Positions 23,785 through 28,409 of a stretch of DNA of 28,409 bases are shown here, piece by piece. The stretch spans positions 1-28,409 of the forward strand of contig CAJTXY010000018.1 of NCBI GenBank assembly GCA_910583685.1, written 5' to 3'. The notes below the pieces were generated by a model. It saw only the letters and a program-made list of their open reading frames with translations. It was not told the DNA's origin and ran no database searches. This DNA comes from an uncultured Bacilli bacterium. Its GTDB lineage: Bacteria; Bacillota_I; Bacilli_A; RF39; UBA660. Position 1 is the stretch's first letter, and every line of letters starts with the position of its first letter. The position numbers and the translations under genes are program-made.

Positions 23785-23801
23785 ATACCTCCTATAGGTA
23801 T
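23785..23801. promoter_or_regulatory. 17-nt palindrome within a promoter-like region
   Basis: ATACCT CCTAT AGGTAT is an inverted repeat with 6-base arms. It lies between TTGATA (23778-23783) and TATACT (23799-23804), where a repressor would block transcription. The pattern recalls operators of the CsoR/RcnR family (A/T-TACC...GGTA), which respond to copper or sulfane sulfur, but no such regulator or target gene is present in the window. Confidence 0.4.
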
Positions 23802-23804
23802 ACT

Positions 23805-24281
23805 GCTTTTAAAGAAAAAAGTTTTAAATGAAATAAAAGTGTCAAGACAATTGCCAACCTATCACCTGATGAAAAAGTCAAATTTTGTCAAATACCCTGT
23901 GAAAAAGTGTAAAAATCAATAATGATAAGGCTAAGATTGGCAGGTGTCATTATCATATTAGCAAAGAAAACAATTTTAGATTTTTGCTATAGTAATTATA
24001 TAAATTTTCTGGAAATAGTAGGGTTGTCATAGTGGGTGATTAAAATAAAAGCAAGTTTTACTATAGTGTTAAGTACCCTAAAAGTATCGTTATTAATCCA
24101 TTATGTCAATAAAGGAATATAAATGTAAAACGTATTATAAAAATGTGAATTTTACACTAAGTGCAGAAAACAGTTTATGAAGGATGTGTAAAAAAGTAGA
24201 AGTATATAAAACAAGTAATAAATATATATCGTATAAAAAATAAAAGAACATTTCTCACAAATCGCCCAGATATTCATATCT
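23805..24281. other. Gene-less AT-rich stretch with scattered repeats
   Basis: No open reading frame of credible length or with a ribosome binding site is seen on either strand. Features: near-direct repeats CTGATGAAAAAGT and CCTGTGAAAAAGTG about 36 bases apart; a hairpin with AATGATAA and TTATCAT arms near 23920-23960; and a perfect 9-base inverted repeat CTATAGTAA/TTACTATAG (23987-23995 and 24058-24066). It could be a decayed gene or element, or hold an unannotated RNA. TATAAT at 24282-24287 then precedes the amidase. Confidence 0.45.
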
Positions 24282-24300
24282 TATAATAGAGGTGATAAGA

Positions 24301-24597
24301 ATGAATGAGAGGGCAATAAAGGGAATTGTAGTAGATGCAGGTCATGGAGGTGCTGATCCAGGGGCAACTGCAAACGGTTTAAGAGAAAAAGACTTGAATT
24401 TAAAAGCAGCCCAATATATGTATCAGAGATTACAAGAACTTGGAATTCCAACAACGATTGTACGTGATACTGATGAGACAGTAGATAGGGACGAAAGAGT
24501 TAAAAGAATACTAGACGCCTATGGAAATGACCCTAACGTAATTGTAATATCTAATCACATAAATGCAGGAGGAGGAGGGTTTAGTTATCATTGTTAA
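24301..24597 (+). pseudogene. N-acetylmuramoyl-L-alanine amidase, N-terminal part, cut by element 2
   Basis: ATG 24301 follows AGAGGTGAT. The frame reads as an Amidase_3 domain: GIVVDAGHGGADPGATANGL (zinc His in GHGG), Glu in LREKDLN, TRDTDET-like VRDTDETVDRDERVKRIL, and SNHINAGGGG with the second zinc His. Then it ends abruptly with FSYHC and a stop. Normal family members continue from this glycine run to a catalytic Glu and, in many clostridial relatives, a LysM or SPOR domain. The missing part should lie beyond the right window edge, after element 2. It is not the other half of the left amidase: both contain the GHGG-to-HLN/HIN region. Confidence 0.8.
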
Positions 24598-24600
24598 TAG
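24565..24600 (+). other. Left attachment site (attL) of element 2, approximate
   Basis: Amidase similarity stops within GCAGGAGGAGGAGGG (24565-24579). From there on the sequence is AT-rich and non-coding until the methyltransferase. The crossover lies inside or next to this purine-rich run. Confidence 0.55.
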
Positions 24601-24727
24601 CTAAATGTAAAAACAAAGGCAATTTTAGAAATAAATTATGAATAAGGGAAACACCAATTATCTTTTATAATATAGCATTGATTGGATAAAAATATACTAA
24701 ACTATTTTTACGTTAAATTAAATAATA

Positions 24728-24736
24728 TGATATAAT
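24728..24736 (+). promoter_or_regulatory. Extended -10 promoter of the restriction-modification operon
   Basis: TGATATAAT with TATAAT at 24731-24736. The leader to the ATG at 24775 contains AGGTGG as ribosome binding site. No C-protein gene or operator is seen. Confidence 0.55.
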
Positions 24737-24774
24737 GATATTAATAGAAAAAGATTTAATATAGGTGGATATGT

Positions 24775-26637
24775 ATGAGGTATATTGGGAATAAAAGTAA
24801 AATTGTCGATCAAATAAACGACTTAATTATAAAATTGCATATAGATAAGGAGAATTATACCTTTTTTGATGCATTTAGTGGAACTTCTACAGTAGGAAAT
24901 TTTTTTAAGGATAGATTTAAAATTATTTCCAATGATAGTTTATATTCGGCTTATGTTATTAGCCAGGCCAAACTAAATACTCCAGATATGAAATTTGAAA
25001 AATTAAGAAAGGATCCTTTTATAGTTTTTAATGATATAAAAAATCAAAAAAAAGGTTTTATATATAACAACTATTCTCCTGGTGGATCTGAAAGAATGTA
25101 TTTTAGTGCAGAAAATGCGGCAAGAATCGATTATATTAGAACTACTATAGAAAAGTGGTATGAAAGTAATAAAATAGATAGCAGAGAGTATTATTATTTA
25201 ATTGCATGTTTACTAGAATCGATTTCTAAAGTTGCAAATATTGCTGGAGTATATGGTGCTTACTTAAAAAAATGGGATCCAAGAGCAATAAAACAAATGA
25301 AATTTATTCCATTAGAAATGGAAAAGTTAGAATCAAAATTTGATAATGAAGTTTACAATGAAAAAATAGAAGAGTTAATAACCGATATTAGTGGAGATAT
25401 ATTATATTTGGATCCCCCATACACCAAAAACCAATATTCAGTACAATACCACTTATTAGAAACAATAGCTTTATATGATAATCCTGAAATTAAAGGTGTA
25501 ACAGGAGCACGAGATACTTCTGAATTAACAAGTAAGTTTTCAAAAGATGGTTATGTCCATATTGCATTTGAAAAATTACTGGCACGTGCTAATTTTAAAC
25601 ATATAATAATTAGTTATAGTTCTGATGGTATTATGTCAAAAGAATATATCGAAAGTGTCTTAAAAAGGCATGGAAAACCAGAAACACTATTATTTAAGAA
25701 AATTGAATATAGAAGATATTTAAATAGTAAAGCAGAGAATAAAAAGGATCATTATGAATATTTATTTTATATTGAAAAAAAAGATACAGATGTGAATTAT
25801 GCTTCTCCGCTGAATTACATTGGTGGCAAAGCTGATATGATTTCTTTCTTAAAGGAAAATGCTCCTAAGAATATTGATAGATTCATAGATTTATTTGGTG
25901 GTGGATTTAATGTAGGAGTTAACTTTGAATGTGAGCAGCTTATCTATAATGATTGTAATTTTAAAGTAAAAGAATTATTAGAGACGTTTAAAAATGAAGA
26001 AACTATTGAAATTTATAGATATATAACAAATATGATAAAAAAATATAAACTCAAATATGGTGATAAAGAATCATATCTTAGAATTAGAGAATTGTATAAC
26101 AATACACAAATAGAAAAAAGAAACCCTAAATTACTTTATTTATTGGTTTTATATGGGTTTCAACAACAAATAAGATTTAACTCTTCATATAACTATAACA
26201 ATCCTGTGGGACAAGCTGGATTTAATGACAAACTATTAGAAAAACTAATTTCATATTGTAGAAATTTAAAGGAGAAAAATGTATCATTTTATTCTAGAGA
26301 CTTTGTAAAATTCAATAAATATATAAATAAAAATACGTTTGTGTACTGTGATCCTCCGTATTTAATTACATTAGGAAGTTATAATGATGGAAAAAGGGGA
26401 TTTAATGGATGGAACGAAGCAGAAGAAATTAGATTATTAAATTATCTAGAAAGTTTACATAAAAAGGGTATCAACTTTATGCTTTCAAATGTTTTGGAAT
26501 ATAAAGGTAGAAAGAATAAAATATTGATAAATTGGATTAAGAATAATCATTTTAAAACTATTGAATATAAAGGTAAAGCTAGGAAAAATAGAAATGAAGT
26601 GATTATAATAAATTATGAGGTGAATGAAAATGAATAA
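24775..26637 (+). CDS. Double-domain adenine-N6 DNA methyltransferase, FokI/StsI type
   Basis: The 620-residue protein has two D12-class methyltransferase domains in tandem. The first (1-335) has MRYIGNKSKI, FDAFSGTSTVG (31-41) and LDPPY (212-216), with NYSPGGSERMYFSAENAARI as in M.FokI. The second (about 343-615) has SPLNYIGGK, DLFGGGFNVG and CDPPYLITLGSYNDG (525-539). In M.FokI and M.StsI each domain methylates adenine on one strand of an asymmetric site, and the similarity along the whole length suggests the same here. The site itself cannot be read from the sequence. The endonuclease gene overlaps its end by 8 bases, so both are made from one mRNA with the methylase first. Confidence 0.93.
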   Translation: MRYIGNKSKIVDQINDLIIKLHIDKENYTFFDAFSGTSTVGNFFKDRFKIISNDSLYSAYVISQAKLNTPDMKFEKLRKDPFIVFNDIKNQKKGFIYNNYSPGGSERMYFSAENAARIDYIRTTIEKWYESNKIDSREYYYLIACLLESISKVANIAGVYGAYLKKWDPRAIKQMKFIPLEMEKLESKFDNEVYNEKIEELITDISGDILYLDPPYTKNQYSVQYHLLETIALYDNPEIKGVTGARDTSELTSKFSKDGYVHIAFEKLLARANFKHIIISYSSDGIMSKEYIESVLKRHGKPETLLFKKIEYRRYLNSKAENKKDHYEYLFYIEKKDTDVNYASPLNYIGGKADMISFLKENAPKNIDRFIDLFGGGFNVGVNFECEQLIYNDCNFKVKELLETFKNEETIEIYRYITNMIKKYKLKYGDKESYLRIRELYNNTQIEKRNPKLLYLLVLYGFQQQIRFNSSYNYNNPVGQAGFNDKLLEKLISYCRNLKEKNVSFYSRDFVKFNKYINKNTFVYCDPPYLITLGSYNDGKRGFNGWNEAEEIRLLNYLESLHKKGINFMLSNVLEYKGRKNKILINWIKNNHFKTIEYKGKARKNRNEVIIINYEVNENE

Positions 26638-27859
26638 ATTTTATATACCAACACACTTATTACCAAAATTAACAGATGATATCTTAAAAGATATTTGCCA
26701 TTATTCGATTGGTAGTTCCAAGTTTCAAATTGTTGAAGAAAAAAGAGGTCATAATACAGGACAATACATTAAATTAAAAAATAAAGAGGTAATAAAGTAT
26801 ATTTGTCTTAGTGGAGAATGTAGCAATGCAAGTAGAAACTCTTTTATTTTACAGAATTTCCCTACTGCTTACCAACACTATTTGGAGGAAAAAAGTAGTA
26901 ATAAAGAATTCGAATATTATATTAGAGATGTCTCAGTTGCTCATCCTCCTTATACCGTCTTTGCATACAAGGTATTATTAACTGCAGGTATAAAGATCTT
27001 AAATATTGACAAAGTTATCCCCTCAAATAAGACAGACTATGATTTTAGGACCCCGTTTTTAGACTTTAAACAAATGAGAAGATTTAGATTAAATTTGCAA
27101 CAAAAAAACTCAGGGAACTCATCAACACTATTCGAAGAAACTGAAGATGAAATATCGGTGTATGGAAAAAGTTATGGTGCCAATGGACGTGAAACTACAG
27201 CAATATGTCTTGCATTAAAAAAACTAGTAGACTTACCAATCAAGATATATAATGTAAATGAAACTGATCCTAATCATTTAGCCAATGTCGATCCAGCTAA
27301 TAAATATATATTAGAATCTATAGGTGTAATTATAGATGATGGTAGAATGGATTTTGAAAAGAATCATGAGGGTATTGCAAAAAGAGATTCCAAAAAATAT
27401 CATTACAATTTACTCCAAAAATTTAAAGAGAAAAAATGCTATTTATGTGGATGTGATATAGAAAAACTTATTATAGGATCCCACATCCATAGAGTAACTG
27501 ACATAATACATAGTAATTTATCTGAGGAAGAAAAACAAAAGCAAATTGTGGATGAAAATAATGGATTTTGGTTATGTGCAAATCATGATAAACTATTTGA
27601 GTATGGTTTAATTTATTTTAATAATAAAGATTTAATTATTTCACATAAATTAAATGAGCAACAAACTGAATATGTAAAGTATTTAACATTTGGTATTGAT
27701 ACAGATATCAAAAAATATCAAGCCGACTCTAACGATGGGTTTTCGGTTGCTGAAGATATAATTCAGTATGGTACTAAAAAATTTAGTATAGATGAGAAAC
27801 ACTATAATGAAAAAATGCATCAATATTTAGAAATGCACAAAAACAGAGTTACTAAATAA
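26630..27859 (+). CDS. HNH-type restriction endonuclease (probable type IIS)
   Basis: I choose ATG 26630 because GAGGTGA (26617-26623) is 6 bases upstream; ATG 26624 is too close to it. The 409-residue protein has an unrecognised N-terminal region (1-255), which includes SVYGKSYGANGRETTAICLA (176-195). A C-terminal HNH_2-type nuclease follows: zinc-type Cys270/Cys273, GSHIHRV (catalytic His near 285-287), and NNGFWLCANHDKLFEYGLI with Asn/His (310-327). It is not FokI-like, although the partner methylase is. The N-terminal part presumably recognises the DNA site. Together the pair makes a complete type II, probably IIS, restriction-modification system. Confidence 0.82.
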   Translation: MNKFYIPTHLLPKLTDDILKDICHYSIGSSKFQIVEEKRGHNTGQYIKLKNKEVIKYICLSGECSNASRNSFILQNFPTAYQHYLEEKSSNKEFEYYIRDVSVAHPPYTVFAYKVLLTAGIKILNIDKVIPSNKTDYDFRTPFLDFKQMRRFRLNLQQKNSGNSSTLFEETEDEISVYGKSYGANGRETTAICLALKKLVDLPIKIYNVNETDPNHLANVDPANKYILESIGVIIDDGRMDFEKNHEGIAKRDSKKYHYNLLQKFKEKKCYLCGCDIEKLIIGSHIHRVTDIIHSNLSEEEKQKQIVDENNGFWLCANHDKLFEYGLIYFNNKDLIISHKLNEQQTEYVKYLTFGIDTDIKKYQADSNDGFSVAEDIIQYGTKKFSIDEKHYNEKMHQYLEMHKNRVTK

Positions 27860-27950
27860 TTATTTGGGAAATTAATAAACTAAAGGCTTAAAAGCAACAT
27901 ACTATTATTTATATGAATTAATTATAAGTGTAGAAGAAATAGTAATATTG

Positions 27951-27972
27951 GAAGATTTAGGTCTTCTTTTTT
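27951..27972 (+). terminator. Rho-independent terminator of the restriction-modification operon
   Basis: GAAGA (27951-27955) pairs with TCTTC (27962-27966) across TTTAGG, followed by six T. The remaining gap 27860-28117 shows nothing else. Confidence 0.6.
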
Positions 27973-28117
27973 CTTGAGTAAAAAGTTAGTAATTATGGTG
28001 CAACTCTATAAAAATTAATAATATTTATAAACTAAATTAAATAATAAATTTAATATGTTCATAGAAAATTAACAATATCAAATAATTTGTGCATAAAGTT
28101 AAATAGGTGATTTAATA

Positions 28118-28219
28118 ATGGAGATTACTATTTCAAACAATATTTCATTAAAAGATCTTATTTTAGAGTACTTAATCAGAGAGATAATAAAAGAAGAAAG
28201 AGATGTTTCTCCTAATTAA
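28118..28219 (+). CDS. Small hypothetical protein before the second recombinase (33 aa)
   Basis: ATG 28118 follows AGGTGATTTAATA. The product MEITISNNISLKDLILEYLI continues into REIIKEERDVSPN, a likely amphipathic helix. It stands directly before the serine recombinase of element 2, as the 48-residue ORF does in element 1. The two are not clearly similar. It could be a directionality factor, but this is only a guess from position. Confidence 0.45.
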   Translation: MEITISNNISLKDLILEYLIREIIKEERDVSPN

Positions 28220-28247
28220 TGATTTGTAAGTTTCATACAAAATCATT
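28218..28247. repeat. Inverted repeat between small ORF and recombinase
   Basis: AATGATTTGTA (28218-28228) pairs with TACAAAATCATT (28236-28247) with one bulged base and a 7-base loop. It overlaps the stop of the small ORF. There is no T-run, so it is a poor terminator; it may be an mRNA hairpin or protein-binding site that controls the recombinase. Confidence 0.5.
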
Positions 28248-28294
28248 ATTATAGAAAGCTTCTCATAATTAACTAAGTAAGATAAACATAATAA

Positions 28295-28409
28295 ATGTAT
28301 AATACTTACCTAACAATAGAAGATTTCAATGTTGGAATCTACATAAGATTATCTCAAGAAGATAAAGATAAAAAATATGAATCTGATAGTGAAAGTGTAA
28401 TTAATCAAA
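28295..28409 (+). CDS. Large serine recombinase, N-terminal part (partial)
   Basis: The frame begins at ATG 28295 (MYNTYLTIEDFNVGIYIRLS) and runs off the window after ESVINQ. The YIRLSQEDKD segment with the likely nucleophile Ser20 and the following SDSESVINQ matches the resolvase domain of the recombinase at 635 (YCRLSDEDR, SESIANQ) but the two differ, so they are separate integrases. The ribosome binding site is weak. This is the likely integrase of element 2. Confidence 0.85.
   Translation, partial: MYNTYLTIEDFNVGIYIRLSQEDKDKKYESDSESVINQ

Larger units (their letters stand above)
24578..28409 (+). mobile_element. Left part of an integrative restriction-modification island (element 2)
   Basis: It begins within the interrupted amidase and carries a methyltransferase, an endonuclease, a small ORF and the start of a large serine recombinase, all on the plus strand. 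In element 1 the recombinase is the last gene before the junction. If this holds here too, the whole element is only about 5.5-6 kb. The right end is outside the window. Confidence 0.7.

Noticed and set aside
2274..24597. The two amidase fragments as halves of one gene separated by a large rearrangement
   Set aside because: Both fragments contain the GHGG motif, the EKD motif and the HLN/HIN strand, so they overlap in the domain and must be different genes.
1..28409. CRISPR arrays, tRNA or rRNA genes
   Set aside because: No regularly spaced direct repeats, no tRNA cloverleaf or T-loop sequence and no rRNA-like stretch were seen on either strand.

Overview
The window is AT-rich, densely packed DNA from a low-GC Gram-positive bacterium (Bacillota). 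Evidence includes AGGAGG- or AGGTGA-type ribosome binding sites, extended -10 promoters, a CwlD-type sporulation amidase, a NatAB-like transporter, a YtrA-type GntR operon and a flavin/rubredoxin protein typical of anaerobes. TGA is used as a stop and tryptophan is TGG, so the code is standard. A gut-type anaerobe of the Bacilli/Clostridia is a reasonable guess; the sequence does not settle the genus.

Layout. (1) 1 to about 2290 is the right-hand end of an integrated mobile element: the end of a winged-helix protein, a 48-residue ORF, and a 534-residue large serine recombinase whose ribosome binding site lies in a hairpin. (2) The element stops inside a cwlD-like amidase, which has lost its first residues (2274-2855). 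(3) About 2290 to 24580 looks like host chromosome. It holds a SpoIID-like protein without the usual catalytic residues, an Abi_2/HEPN protein overlapping an HtrA-type protease, a papain-like NlpC/P60-type protein and a membrane XRE regulator with a beta-solenoid surface protein. Next come small hypothetical genes, a DUF1848 protein, a VanZ-RDD fusion, TfoX-like and GyrI-like proteins, flavoredoxin-rubredoxin, and a three-gene ABC exporter. Then come an MBL hydrolase with a G9 tract, a transglutaminase-like protein, an SDR, a DUF488-like protein, a GntR/ABC operon, a NatAB pair and a deoxyribonucleotidase. (4) 23765-24290 has no gene but shows a 17-nt palindrome and other repeats. (5) At 24301 a second, different amidase starts and is cut after its INAGGGG segment. 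A second element then runs to the window end: a FokI-type double adenine methyltransferase, an HNH endonuclease, a 33-residue ORF, and the start of another serine recombinase.

The most striking feature is that two elements with different cargo, each with its own large serine recombinase, sit inside two different N-acetylmuramoyl-L-alanine amidase genes at conserved glycine-rich codons. The left target is of the sporulation-specific CwlD type, so precise excision during development, as for skin/sigK, is a testable idea. The right element looks like a small integrative restriction-modification island that pairs a FokI/StsI-like methyltransferase with an HNH nuclease instead of a FokI-type nuclease.

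All calls rest on reading the sequence and on family motifs from memory. No database search was run.
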